Of a stretch of DNA of 64,000 bases, positions 1 to 8,296 are shown piece by piece; position 1 is the first letter of the stretch, and the number at the start of each line of letters is the position of its first letter. Position numbers and translations under genes: made by a program. Under the pieces are notes generated by a model. The model made no database searches and was not told the DNA's origin. It was given only the letters and a program-made list of their open reading frames with translations. The stretch covers positions 1 to 64,000 of the forward strand of contig JAHAEW010000005.1 in assembly GCA_018374635.1 (NCBI GenBank), given 5' to 3'. Origin of the DNA: Clostridiales bacterium (GTDB lineage: Bacteria; Bacillota; Clostridia; Oscillospirales; Oscillospiraceae).

Positions 1-362
1 CCGTATTTCTTGCGCTCCTTCATGCGAGGATCGCGGGTGAGGAAACCGGCGCTCTTCAGAGCGGCGCGGAACTCGGGGTTCATCTCCAGCAGGGCGCGGG
101 AGACGCCGTGGCGGATGGCGCCGGCCTGGCCGGTCACACCGCCGCCGGTCACGGTAGCCACGATGTCCACCTTGCCCAGGGTGTCGGTGGTGGCCAGGGG
201 CTGACGGACCAGGAGCTTCAGGGTCTCCAGGCCGAAGTACTCATCGATGTCACGGCCGTTGATGGTGATGGAGCCGGTGCCGTTGGGGAACAGGTGCACG
301 CGGGCCACGGAGGACTTGCGGCGGCCGGTGCCGTACAGGTAAGGCTTCTTGCTCTTATACAT
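1..362 (-). CDS. rpsI: 30S ribosomal protein S9 (partial, 3' end outside window)
   Basis: Small-subunit ribosomal protein S9, whose C-terminal tail reaches the P-site tRNA. About 120 codons are visible: the N-terminus reads [18 protein letters not shown] and the visible end is [11 protein letters not shown], the conserved stretch just before the basic tail, so only roughly ten residues are cut off by the window edge. The ATG at 362 follows an AGGAGGT Shine-Dalgarno. It lies 17 bases downstream of rplM on the same strand, the standard bacterial L13-S9 operon. Nothing unusual seen. Confidence 0.97.
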   Translation of the reverse strand, partial: MYKSKKPYLYGTGRRKSSVARVHLFPNGTGSITINGRDIDEYFGLETLKLLVRQPLATTDTLGKVDIVATVTGGGVTGQAGAIRHGVSRALLEMNPEFRAALKSAGFLTRDPRMKERKKY

Positions 363-379
363 TCTCGTTTACCTCCTGC

Positions 380-811
380 TTAGTTAAAAGCCCAGGGCTC
401 GGGCTTCTGAGCGGTCTGCTGGTGCTCCGCGCCGCGGTAGATGTGCAGGCGGGTCAGGCTGTCCTTGGTCACGATGTTGCGGGGCATCATGCCGCGGATA
501 GCCAGCTTCATGGCCAGCTCAGGCTTGTCCTGCATCAGCAGGCGGTACTTGGTCTCCTTGAGACCGCCGGGATAGCCGGAATGCGTGCGGTAGAACTTCT
601 GCTCCAGCTTCTTGCCGGTCAGAACGGCCTTCTCGGCGTTGATGACGACCACGAAATCACCGCAGTCGGCGTGGGGGGTGTACTCGGGCTTGTGCTTGCC
701 GCGCAGCAGGGTGGCAGCGGCGGCAGCGGTCTTACCCAGGGGCTTACCGGCCGCATCGAGGATATACCACTTGCGGACGATGTTTCCCTTGTTGGCCATA
801 AAAGTGGACAT
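380..811 (-). CDS. rplM: 50S ribosomal protein L13
   Basis: Large-subunit ribosomal protein L13, an early assembly protein binding 23S rRNA. 143 residues, the normal family length, with the family signature around RKWYILDAAGKPLG near the N-terminus and the GMMPRN motif about residue 108. The ATG at 811 is preceded by GGAGGT. First gene of the rplM-rpsI operon; the promoter and a probable autoregulatory leader lie upstream at 812-940. Confidence 0.97.
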   Translation of the reverse strand: MSTFMANKGNIVRKWYILDAAGKPLGKTAAAAATLLRGKHKPEYTPHADCGDFVVVINAEKAVLTGKKLEQKFYRTHSGYPGGLKETKYRLLMQDKPELAMKLAIRGMMPRNIVTKDSLTRLHIYRGAEHQQTAQKPEPWAFN

Positions 812-906
812 GGTGAAACCTCCAATTTGCTTTCAAGTTCTATGATGAAATTTGGCTTTACAGAACACATGCCCCGCGTGTAGAATAGAACCTACGAACG
901 GAGCGT
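812..906 (-). promoter_or_regulatory. probable L13 leader RNA (5' UTR of rplM)
   Basis: The roughly 95-base leader of rplM can form a local GUAG/CUAC stem near its 5' end and a competing long-range helix: on the minus strand GGUUCUAU (complement of 885-892) can pair with AUAGAACU (complement of 836-843), the latter just before the ribosome-binding site. Firmicutes are known to carry an L13 autoregulatory leader at this place. I assign it from position and pairing only, not from a covariance-model match. Confidence 0.5.
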
Positions 907-911
907 ATTGC

Positions 912-940
912 ATTATATTACAGTGTTTGGCCGGTGTCAA
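912..940 (-). promoter_or_regulatory. sigma-A promoter of rplM-rpsI
   Basis: On the minus strand TTGACA (935-940) and TATAAT (912-917) are perfect consensus hexamers separated by 17 bases. Transcription would start near 905, giving the leader described at 812-906. Confidence 0.9.
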
Positions 941-1081
941 GGTGTTTTTGGGCAGTTTTTATTTAAAAAGTAAAAAGCTCTTTTTTTCTCTTGAAAACGC
1001 TTGAAAGCTCTTGATCGCTCGCTTTCTATTTTTCTTTTAATGCGCGCGAAAAGTTCTGCATTTTCATCCGGGAGGGACATT

Positions 1082-1831
1082 ATGAACAAAATCCTATCCT
1101 ATGTCCGCCGCTGCGTGGAGGATTATGACATGATACAGCCGGGGGACAGGGTCGCGGTGGGTGTATCGGGGGGGAAGGACTCTCTGGTGCTCCTGACCGC
1201 CCTGGCCCGGCTGCGGGAATTCTACCCCAAGCCCTTTACCGTGGAGGCCATTACGCTGGATATGGGGACCGGCATGAACTTTGCGCCGGTGGCGGAATAC
1301 TGCGGGCGGATCGATGTGCCCTATACCTGCATCCAGACGGAGATCGCCCATGTCGTCTTTGACGTGCGGAAAGAAAAAAATCCCTGCTCCATGTGTGCCA
1401 AGATGCGCCGGGGGGCCCTTCACACCGCCCTGCTGGAGCGGGACATCCACAAAATTGCTCTGGGCCACCACTTTGACGACGCGGTGGAGACCTTCTTCCT
1501 CTCTCTGTTCTATGAGGGACGGCTGTCCTGTTTTCAGCCGGTGACCTGGCTGGACCGGACGGGGATCTCTCAGATCCGCCCCCTGCTCTACTGCGGTGAG
1601 GGGCACATCCGCCATGTGGCCCGGCGGGAGGGACTCCCGGTGGTGCACAATCCCTGTCCCGCCAACGGCTTCACCAAGCGCCAGGAGGTCAAGGAGCTGG
1701 TGAAGGAGCTGGGGGAGCGCTATCCCGATCTGAAGAGCCGGGTATTCGGGGCCATGCAGCGGCTGCCCCTGCCCGAGTGGGGCCCGGTGGAGCGCCGGAG
1801 AATGCCGCCGCTGGAGGAGGAAGAGGACTGA
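1082..1831 (+). CDS. TtcA-like tRNA 2-thiocytidine synthetase (PP-loop ATPase)
   Basis: 249-residue adenine-nucleotide alpha-hydrolase of the TtcA/TilS group, expected to thiolate a tRNA base (in TtcA, C32). The PP-loop SGGKDS is at about residues 29-34, a CxxC pair (CSMC, 102-105) precedes MRRGAL, and LGHHFDDAVETFF follows, the order seen in TtcA; a further Cys lies in HNPCPANGFTKRQ. I chose ATG 1082 because GGGAGGG lies just upstream; the frame stays open to 1001 but that part is low-complexity AT-rich sequence. It ends 1 base before the nuclease gene, so the two are probably translated together. Could act on a base other than C32. Confidence 0.85.
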   Translation: MNKILSYVRRCVEDYDMIQPGDRVAVGVSGGKDSLVLLTALARLREFYPKPFTVEAITLDMGTGMNFAPVAEYCGRIDVPYTCIQTEIAHVVFDVRKEKNPCSMCAKMRRGALHTALLERDIHKIALGHHFDDAVETFFLSLFYEGRLSCFQPVTWLDRTGISQIRPLLYCGEGHIRHVARREGLPVVHNPCPANGFTKRQEVKELVKELGERYPDLKSRVFGAMQRLPLPEWGPVERRRMPPLEEEED

Positions 1832-1832
1832 T

Positions 1833-2927
1833 ATGCTGAAAGTGATCCACGGGGCGGATTTCCACCTGGACGCCCCTTTCCACGCACTGCCGCCGGAGAA
1901 GGCGGCGGGCCGCCGGGCCGAGCAGCGGGAGCTGCTCTTTCGCCTGGCCGATCTGGCCAACCGGGAGGGGGCCGATCTGGTGCTCCTGTCGGGGGACCTC
2001 TTTGACGGGGCGGAGGTTTACGGGGAGACTCTGGAGGCTTTGGAGAAGGCCCTGGGCTCCATTCGGGGACAGGTGTTCATCGCCCCCGGCAACCACGATT
2101 TCTGGTCGGCCCGCTCCCCCTATGCGGCGCTGGAATGGCCGGAAAATGTCCATATCTTCACCGAGCCGCACCTGGAGACCGTGGAACTCCCGGAACTGGG
2201 ATGCACGGTCTACGGCGCGGCCTTTACCGGGCAGCACCGGAGCGACCGGGCGCTGGAGGGCTTCCATGCGCCGGAGGATGGGAAGATCCACCTGCTGGTC
2301 CTCCATGCCGACGGAACGCCCAACAGTACATATGGCCCAATTACCGAGGAGGATCTGGCCGGGAGCGGGCTGGACTATGCCGCGCTGGGGCACATCCATG
2401 CCCGGATCGGCCCCCGCCGCGCCGGAACTACTGTCTGGGCCTATCCCGGCTGCCCGGAAGGGCGGGGCTTTGACGAGCTGGGAGATAAGGGAGTCCTCTG
2501 CGGCAGCGTGGAGCGGGGAAATGCGCAGATGGATTTTGTGCCGCTGTGTTCCCGCCGCTATCTGATCCGGGAGGTGGACGTGACGGACCATATGCCCGAG
2601 GAGGCCCTGCGGGAGGCCCTTCCGGAGGGGGAGAGCCCGGACTTCTGCCGCATTCTGCTCACCGGCGAGCGGGGCATGGAGGGGCTGGACCTGGAGAAGC
2701 TGGAGGCTTTGGCCCACCCGCATTATTACAGTGTCTCCGTCCGGGACAAGACCCGGATGCGCCGGGACCTGTGGGCCCGGGCGGAGGAAGATACCCTGAC
2801 CGGGCTCTTCCTGCGCGCCATGCGCCGCCGGCTGGAGGAGGCCCATGACGAGGAGGCACGGGCCTCCGTGGAGCGGGCAGCCCGGTTTGGACTGGCCGCA
2901 CTGGAGAATCGGGAGGAGCCGCAATGA
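1833..2927 (+). CDS. DNA repair exonuclease, SbcD/YhaO-like metallophosphoesterase
   Basis: 364-residue calcineurin-type phosphoesterase. All metal-binding motifs are visible in order: GADFHLD near residue 7, LSGDLFDG, APGNHDFW, LHADGT and ALGHIHAR. In the SbcD/Mre11/YhaO group this domain is the Mn-dependent nuclease that works with an SbcC/Rad50-like ATPase, and the next gene overlaps by 4 bases (ATGA) and encodes exactly such a partner. The C-terminal 130 residues would be the partner-binding cap. Whether the pair is true SbcCD or the YhaO/YhaN variant is better fitted by YhaO/YhaN because the ATPase is short and has a central hydrophobic hairpin. Confidence 0.88.
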   Translation: MLKVIHGADFHLDAPFHALPPEKAAGRRAEQRELLFRLADLANREGADLVLLSGDLFDGAEVYGETLEALEKALGSIRGQVFIAPGNHDFWSARSPYAALEWPENVHIFTEPHLETVELPELGCTVYGAAFTGQHRSDRALEGFHAPEDGKIHLLVLHADGTPNSTYGPITEEDLAGSGLDYAALGHIHARIGPRRAGTTVWAYPGCPEGRGFDELGDKGVLCGSVERGNAQMDFVPLCSRRYLIREVDVTDHMPEEALREALPEGESPDFCRILLTGERGMEGLDLEKLEALAHPHYYSVSVRDKTRMRRDLWARAEEDTLTGLFLRAMRRRLEEAHDEEARASVERAARFGLAALENREEPQ

Positions 2928-5185
2928 AGATCAAACGAATGACAGCCACCTTCGGGCGGCTTCAGAACGAGACGCTGGAGCTGGGGGATGGACTCAACCT
3001 GATCCAGGCCCCCAACGAGGCGGGAAAATCCACCTGGTCGGCCTTTCTCCGTGCCATGCTCTATGGCATCCCAACCAAGGAGCGGGACCGGCAGGGCTTT
3101 ATCGCTGAGAAAAACCGCTATCAGCCCTGGAACGGCTCGGCCATGGAGGGGCGCATGGAGATCGAGTGGAACGGGCGTCTCATCACCCTTCTGCGCAGTC
3201 AGAACCGCACGGTGCCCTTCGGCAAATTCGAGGCGGTGGATACCCAGACGGGGGAGCCCATTCCGGAGCTGACGGCGGAAAATGTGGGAGAGACCCTCAT
3301 TGGGGCGCCTCGGGAGGTCTTTGAGCGCTCGGCCTTTGTGGGACAGGGGGCTGCCGCGGTGGACGGCTCTCCGGCGCTGGAGAAGCGCATCTCCGCGCTG
3401 GTCTCCTCCGGGGAAGAGGATGTGTCGGGGGCCCAGGTGGAGCGGAAGCTCAAGGACTGGCTCAACCGGCGCAAGCACAACAAGACCGGCTGGATCCCGG
3501 AGCTGGAGCAGACGATTGCGGGGCTGAACGAGGCGGCGGCGCGGCAGTCCAAGGCGCACCGCACCGCGGAGGAGGCGCTGCTGGGCCTGAACGGGCTCCG
3601 GCGGGAGCGGGATACTCTGGTTGTAGAGCTGGCCTATCACAAGGCGGCGGCAGAGCAGCAAAAGCGCACAGCCTGGGAACAGGCCCAGGCGGAGCTGGAC
3701 CAGGCCCGCGCCGAGGAGGAGAAATACCGGTCTGAACTGTGCCGGGACGGACTCACCCCGGACCGGGAGGTCCTGCGCCGGACCCAGGAGGAGCTCAACC
3801 TGCTGCGCAATGTGGAGCAGAAGCTCAAGCAGGCCGAGCGGGAGTATGAGGGGGCCATCCAGGCCGCCAATCAGGCCCGGCAGGACGCCTCGGATCCCCT
3901 TTTTGCGGGGATGTCTCCCGAGGAGGCATGGGACAAGGCAAATCTGGACGCCGACGAGGTGGATCTGGAGGAGCCGGCTTCCGGTGGGACCCTTGCGGCG
4001 AGCCTTCTCCTGCTGGCCGGAGCCCTTGCAACCGCTGCCGCGGGGGTATTGCTGACGCCCTTTGCCTTTCTGGGTACGGCGGCGCTGCTTCTGGGGGGCG
4101 TTTTCTTACTCATCCAGAATGTTCGGATCAAACGACAGGCGGCCGCCATCCGGGAGGAACAGGAAGAGATCCTGACTTGGTATGGTGTGGAGGATTCGGA
4201 GGAGATCCTGGCCCTGGCGCGGGAATACCGTGCGGGATGGGAGAGCGCCCATGCGGCGGAGCGGGCCCGGCAGGCCGCCGAACAGACGCTCATTGATCTG
4301 AAAAATGAGCGGGAACGCCTCCAGGCGCAGGTCCTGCCGCTGGTACAGGGATTTGCGCCTGCGGCCAGGGATGCCTTTACCCTCTCGGCGGCCATCTCCA
4401 AGGCCCTCTTTCTTCAGGAGAAGCTGGAACAGGCGGCCATCCGGCGGGAAGGGGCGGAGAAACTGGTGCAGCGCCTGCCCGTTCCCCAGGAGGTCCCGGA
4501 AGCGGCGCCCGATGTGGAGCCCCGGTATGACGGCACCTATACCGCTGTGCGGCTGAGCGCGGTAGAGGGAGAGATCGGGCGGCTCAACAGCGTGCTGGCC
4601 ATGGCACAGGGGGAGCTCAAAACCTTGGGAGATCCTGCCCAGACCCAGGCGGATCTGGAGCGGGCCCGTGAGAAGCTGGCGCTGCGCCGGCAGGAGTATG
4701 AGGCCGTCACCCTGGCCCTGGAGGGGCTGGAAGAGGCCAACCGCTCCATGCAGGCGCGCTTTGCCCCCGCCCTCAACGAGCGCGCCGGGGAGTTGATGGA
4801 ACGCCTTACCGGCGGCCGGTACGACCGGGTGACCCTCACCCGGGACTTTGAGGCCATGGCGGAAGAGCGGGATGGGATGCTGCCCCGGCGGGTGCTCTCC
4901 CTCTCCCGGGGAACGGCGGATCAGCTCTACCTGGCGGTGCGCCTGGCGGTGTGCGAGCTGGCATTGCCCGATGCCAACGCCGCGCCTCTGGTGCTGGATG
5001 ACGCGCTGGCCAACTTTGACGACGGCCGGATGAAGCTGGCCCTGGATGTGCTCCGCTCTCTGGGCCGGGAGCGGCAGATCCTTCTCTTTACCTGTCACAG
5101 CCGGGAGGGGAGTTATCTCTCCGACGCCTACGATGTCCAGCATATTCCCTTGTCTTCGCGGGACGAAGGGAGTAATCTGGTATGA
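2924..5185 (+). CDS. YhaN-like AAA ATPase (SbcC/Rad50-type partner)
   Basis: 753-residue ABC-type ATPase. Walker A (APNEAGKST) is at about residues 29-37; the C-terminus holds an ABC signature-like LSLSRGTADQ and Walker B VLDDALANFDD. Between them are coiled-coil arms rich in Glu, Arg and Ala, interrupted at about residues 350-400 by two adjoining hydrophobic segments, a feature of YhaN proteins and not of classical SbcC. Translationally coupled to the upstream nuclease gene by ATGA overlap; a complex of the two for DNA end processing or repair is the natural inference. Confidence 0.85.
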   Translation: MKIKRMTATFGRLQNETLELGDGLNLIQAPNEAGKSTWSAFLRAMLYGIPTKERDRQGFIAEKNRYQPWNGSAMEGRMEIEWNGRLITLLRSQNRTVPFGKFEAVDTQTGEPIPELTAENVGETLIGAPREVFERSAFVGQGAAAVDGSPALEKRISALVSSGEEDVSGAQVERKLKDWLNRRKHNKTGWIPELEQTIAGLNEAAARQSKAHRTAEEALLGLNGLRRERDTLVVELAYHKAAAEQQKRTAWEQAQAELDQARAEEEKYRSELCRDGLTPDREVLRRTQEELNLLRNVEQKLKQAEREYEGAIQAANQARQDASDPLFAGMSPEEAWDKANLDADEVDLEEPASGGTLAASLLLLAGALATAAAGVLLTPFAFLGTAALLLGGVFLLIQNVRIKRQAAAIREEQEEILTWYGVEDSEEILALAREYRAGWESAHAAERARQAAEQTLIDLKNERERLQAQVLPLVQGFAPAARDAFTLSAAISKALFLQEKLEQAAIRREGAEKLVQRLPVPQEVPEAAPDVEPRYDGTYTAVRLSAVEGEIGRLNSVLAMAQGELKTLGDPAQTQADLERAREKLALRRQEYEAVTLALEGLEEANRSMQARFAPALNERAGELMERLTGGRYDRVTLTRDFEAMAEERDGMLPRRVLSLSRGTADQLYLAVRLAVCELALPDANAAPLVLDDALANFDDGRMKLALDVLRSLGRERQILLFTCHSREGSYLSDAYDVQHIPLSSRDEGSNLV

Positions 5186-5208
5186 ACGGCGCAGAAGGAG
5201 GGGAGGCC

Positions 5209-5790
5209 ATGATGAACCAGGCTGGCCAGGAAGAAGGGCTGACGAACGGCCAGGCACTCCGGCTGGACCTGTATTTCTGGCTCCAGGCGCTGGTCATGGC
5301 GCTCATTGCCCTGATTCTGGTCTTTACCTTTGTGGGCCGGGTGGTGGGCGTAGACGGCAGCTCCATGGAGCCAACCCTCCGGGATGGAGATATGGTCCTG
5401 CTCCAGAGCATCGGCTATCAGCCCCGGCAGCACGATGTGGTGGTGCTGACAAAACCCTTTGGAAAGGTCAATGGTCCCATCGTCAAGCGGGTCATTGCGG
5501 TGGGCGGACAGCATGTGGAGATCGACTACGATGCCGGTACGGTCACAGTGGATGGGGAGATCCTGGAGGAGCCCTATCTCAATGAGATCATGGAGCGCCC
5601 GCCGGAGGCATCCCTGCGTACCATTACGGAGGTCACGGTGCCCGAGGGGGGTATTTTTGTGATGGGGGACAACCGCAATCACTCCGACGACAGCCGCAAT
5701 GAGCTGCTGGGCGCAGTGGATGAGCGGTATGTTTTGGGGCGGGTCATCGCTGTGGTCCTGCCCCTGGCCAACTTCGGCATATTGGAATAA
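5209..5790 (+). CDS. lepB: signal peptidase I
   Basis: Type I signal peptidase that releases secreted proteins from the membrane. One N-terminal transmembrane helix (about residues 22-43) anchors the protein; the catalytic Ser is in GSSMEPT (Ser52) and the catalytic Lys in VKRVIAVGG (Lys93); the box GDNRNHSDDSR follows. I prefer ATG 5209 because AAGGAGG lies 8 bases upstream; an in-frame ATG at 5182 overlapping the ATPase stop would add nine residues. Last gene of the operon, followed by a strong terminator. Confidence 0.93.
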   Translation: MMNQAGQEEGLTNGQALRLDLYFWLQALVMALIALILVFTFVGRVVGVDGSSMEPTLRDGDMVLLQSIGYQPRQHDVVVLTKPFGKVNGPIVKRVIAVGGQHVEIDYDAGTVTVDGEILEEPYLNEIMERPPEASLRTITEVTVPEGGIFVMGDNRNHSDDSRNELLGAVDERYVLGRVIAVVLPLANFGILE

Positions 5791-5798
5791 AAATCAAA

Positions 5799-5836
5799 AA
5801 GACGCGCCCACCGGCTTCGGCCGGCGGGCGCGTCTT
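5799..5836. terminator. bidirectional rho-independent terminator
   Basis: 17-base arms with one A-C mismatch around a TTCG tetraloop. On the minus strand the stem is followed by TTTTTGATTTTT, a good U tract for the TetR gene; on the plus strand it closes the ttcA-like/lepB operon with a weaker tail. It separates two convergent genes. Confidence 0.88.
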
Positions 5837-5863
5837 GCGCATATAGACATAGAAAAAGAGGGA

Positions 5864-6517
5864 TCAGCGGCGAAGGATCACATGGATGTAGCTGAGCTGC
5901 CGCTCGATCAGGGTCTGGTTATCCAGGGCGTCTCCCATCTGGATCTTCTGGGTGAGCAGCTCCTTGAAGCAGTAGAGAATGATCTCGTTTATGGACTCCC
6001 GCTCCTCCTGGGAGAGAGAAGCCCCCTCCAGAACGGGCTGAAGCATCTGCCGGTTGCGCTCAACCAGGGAGCCGCAGGTGAGCATCTCCAGCACGCTGTC
6101 ATCCAGCTCGCCCAGCTCCTCTGGAAAGACCTCATAGTAGGCGTGGATGATTTCCGTGAGCTCTCCGCTGTACTTTCCATAAAAGAGGTTATAATAGGCG
6201 TGGGGATGGCGGAAGGCCGAGGCACAGAAAAAGCGCCACATGAAGAGAAAACGCTGAAAGGCGTCCTGCTCGTCGGCCAGATAGCGGGCCAGGTTCCGGT
6301 TGTAATCCTCAAAATATTTCATCGAGGCATAGACCGTCAGATGGTCCAGGTCCTTGAAGTAGTTGTAGAGCGTGGCGCTGTTGTAGCCCGCCCGCTTTGC
6401 CACCCGGCGCAGGGTGAGGGATTCCATACCCTCGTTTTCCATTAACTCGCTGGCCGCGTTGATGAAACAGGCGAAAATCTGGTTGCGCTGTTCAGCCCGG
6501 TAAGGGGGTCTTGCCAT
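5864..6517 (-). CDS. TetR/AcrR family transcriptional regulator
   Basis: 217-residue regulator with the TetR helix-turn-helix at about residues 30-60 (TLRRVAKRAGYNSATLYNYF) and a divergent helical ligand domain. Transcribed away from the glycine reductase operon, 411 bases apart. An inverted repeat next to its own promoter (6601-6632) suggests autoregulation; control of the trxB-grd operon is possible from the divergent position but not shown. The ligand cannot be told from sequence. Confidence 0.88.
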   Translation of the reverse strand: MARPPYRAEQRNQIFACFINAASELMENEGMESLTLRRVAKRAGYNSATLYNYFKDLDHLTVYASMKYFEDYNRNLARYLADEQDAFQRFLFMWRFFCASAFRHPHAYYNLFYGKYSGELTEIIHAYYEVFPEELGELDDSVLEMLTCGSLVERNRQMLQPVLEGASLSQEERESINEIILYCFKELLTQKIQMGDALDNQTLIERQLSYIHVILRR

Positions 6518-6667
6518 GGTGATGCCTCCTTAAAGTCCGCCGATGGCGGACGAAATTGCGCCTCATATCGTTCTGTGCTGATGGGATGGAAAATGAACTT
6601 GAAAGTATGATTCCGGAGAGCGGAGTACTTTCCAATTCATTATATCGCGCCATTCAAATATAATCAA
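6518..6667 (-). promoter_or_regulatory. TetR-gene promoter and candidate operator
   Basis: On the minus strand TTGATT (6662-6667) and TATAAT (6639-6644) are spaced by 17 bases. Immediately downstream, around the expected start of transcription, GAAAGTA (6601-6607) and TACTTTC (6626-6632) form a 7-base inverted repeat with an inner CCG/CGG pair. It is placed where a TetR-type autorepressor would bind, but could also be a stem in the leader RNA. Confidence 0.55.
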
Positions 6668-6742
6668 GATGATTATTCATTTATTTTTTTAATAACCGCG
6701 ATTTAAAGGGGGTTTTTGCGATTGGGGGCAAAAAAATAGCTC

Positions 6743-6771
6743 TTGACTTTCTTGAAAAAGCATTATAAAAT
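6743..6771 (+). promoter_or_regulatory. promoter of the trxB-grd operon
   Basis: TTGACT (6743-6748) and TAAAAT (6766-6771) are spaced by 17 bases; an overlapping TATAAA lies at 6764-6769. The ATG 165-odd bases downstream at 6929 is the first good start, so the open frame that runs through this promoter from 6743 is not coding. Confidence 0.7.
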
Positions 6772-6928
6772 CACGCTGAAAGAATTGATTGTTTCAATAA
6801 AATACGTGATGGCGAAAGAAACATTTTTAGGCATTTTACTTAGGCGGAGGAATGCTTTCTTGTGCGCCGTCTACACACGTTTATGTCCCGCAGGATCCAA
6901 AATGGAAGTTTGTAGGAGGCATCATACC
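6772..6928 (+). other. structured 5' leader of the trxB-grd operon, class unknown
   Basis: About 157 bases of untranslated leader. It can form an outer TCACG/CGTGA stem with an inner TGAAA/TTTCA pair near its 5' end, and a second stem pairing AGGCATT with AATGCTT further down. I looked for glycine-riboswitch core features and could not recognise them. It ends with GGAGG before the trxB ATG. Confidence 0.35.
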
Positions 6929-7864
6929 ATGGATAAGATTTATGATGTGATCATTCTGGGCGCCGGTCCTGCCGGCCTGGCCGCCGGACTGTACGCCGGG
7001 CGCAGCCGTCTGAGCACGCTCATCATTGAGAAGGGCAAGGATGGCGGTCAGATCGCCATCACGGATGAGATCGAGAACTATCCCGGCCAGATGGTCGAGG
7101 GCGAGAGCGGGCCCAGCCTGATCGCCCGCATGACCGAGCAGGCCGAGAAGTTCGGCGCTGAGCGCGCCAACGATACCATTCTCAGCGTGGAGCTGGAGGG
7201 CGATGTGAAGGTCCTCAAGAGCGCCAAGAATGAGTACCGGGCCAAGGCGGTTATCGTGGCTACCGGCGCATTCCCCAAGCCCATCGGCTGTGAAAATGAG
7301 GCCAAGTTTATCGGCAAGGGCATCTCCTTCTGCGCCACCTGTGACGCGGCCTTCTTTGAGGACTTCGAGGTCTTTGTGGTGGGCGGCGGCGACTCCGCCG
7401 TGGAAGAGGCCATGTATCTGACCAAGTTTGCCCGCAAGGTCACCATCATCCACCGCCGCGATGAGCTGCGCGCAGCCAAGAGCATCCAGGAGAAGGCCTT
7501 TGCCAATCCCAAGCTCCATTTCCTGTGGGATACCGTGGTGCAGTCTGTGGACGGCGACGAGCTGCTGAGCAAGATGGTCGTGAAGAACGTCAAGACCGGC
7601 GAACTCACCACCATCGAGGCCGATCCCGAGGACGGCCTGTTCGGTGTGTTCGGCTTTATCGGCTACAACCCCAACTCCAAGCTGTTTGACGGCATTCTGG
7701 AGATGGACAACGGCTATATCAAGACCGATGACAACATGCACACCAATATCCCCGGCGTCTTTGCCGCCGGCGACATCCGCGTCAAGAGCCTGCGCCAGGT
7801 GGTCACCGCCGCGGCGGACGGCGCCGTCGCCGCCATGCAGGCCGAGAAATTCATCAACGAGTAA
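6929..7864 (+). CDS. trxB: thioredoxin reductase of the glycine reductase system
   Basis: 311-residue FAD- and NAD(P)H-dependent thioredoxin reductase. FAD-binding GAGPAG is at residues 11-16, the redox pair CATC at 135-138, and a second nucleotide site VVGGGDSAVE near 150. It supplies electrons to thioredoxin, which regenerates the glycine reductase selenoprotein. Start ATG 6929 follows GGAGG; an upstream in-frame extension to 6743 covers the promoter and is rejected. Its place directly before trxA and grdA is that of the clostridial grd operons. Confidence 0.95.
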   Translation: MDKIYDVIILGAGPAGLAAGLYAGRSRLSTLIIEKGKDGGQIAITDEIENYPGQMVEGESGPSLIARMTEQAEKFGAERANDTILSVELEGDVKVLKSAKNEYRAKAVIVATGAFPKPIGCENEAKFIGKGISFCATCDAAFFEDFEVFVVGGGDSAVEEAMYLTKFARKVTIIHRRDELRAAKSIQEKAFANPKLHFLWDTVVQSVDGDELLSKMVVKNVKTGELTTIEADPEDGLFGVFGFIGYNPNSKLFDGILEMDNGYIKTDDNMHTNIPGVFAAGDIRVKSLRQVVTAAADGAVAAMQAEKFINE

Positions 7865-7915
7865 ATGACCGGGCGCGGCAGCCGCCGCACCGAACAATGA
7901 AAGGGGTATATTACC

Positions 7916-8233
7916 ATGCTGGAACTGACGAAAGAAACTTTCGAGGAAGAAGTGCTGAAGGCCGAGGGCAAGGTCCTCGTTGACTTCTACGGCGACGGCT
8001 GCGTGCCCTGCCAGGCTCTGATGCCCCATGTGCATGAGCTGGCCGAGCAGTATGGCGACAAGATCAAGTTCTGCGCCCTGAACACCACCAAGGCCCGCCG
8101 TCTGGCCATTGCCCAGAAGGTGCTGGGCCTGCCCGTGATCGCCATCTACGAGAACGGCGCTCAGATCGCTTCCTGCGTGAAGGAAGAGGCTACTCCCGAG
8201 GCCGTCAAGGCCATGGTCGAGGCCAACATCTAA
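7916..8233 (+). CDS. trxA: grd-type thioredoxin with CVPC active site
   Basis: 105-residue thioredoxin. The active-site pair is GCVPC (Cys29, Cys32) in place of the usual WCGPC, a variant known from the thioredoxins of glycine-reducing Eubacterium/Peptoclostridium. The cis-Pro segment LGLPVIAIY is present. It passes electrons from TrxB to the glycine/sarcosine/betaine reductase complex. The separate locus and altered redox site point to a dedicated rather than general thioredoxin. Confidence 0.93.
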   Translation: MLELTKETFEEEVLKAEGKVLVDFYGDGCVPCQALMPHVHELAEQYGDKIKFCALNTTKARRLAIAQKVLGLPVIAIYENGAQIASCVKEEATPEAVKAMVEANI

Positions 8234-8296
8234 TTTTTCTGTGTAGTATGGGCGTCCGCCCTTGCTATAAATCTACAAAGGAAGGAGAGAAACACC

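Noticed and set aside
6743..6928. 62-codon N-terminal extension of trxB
   Set aside because: It contains a -35/-10 promoter and no similarity to thioredoxin reductase; the ATG at 6929 has a proper Shine-Dalgarno and gives the family start.
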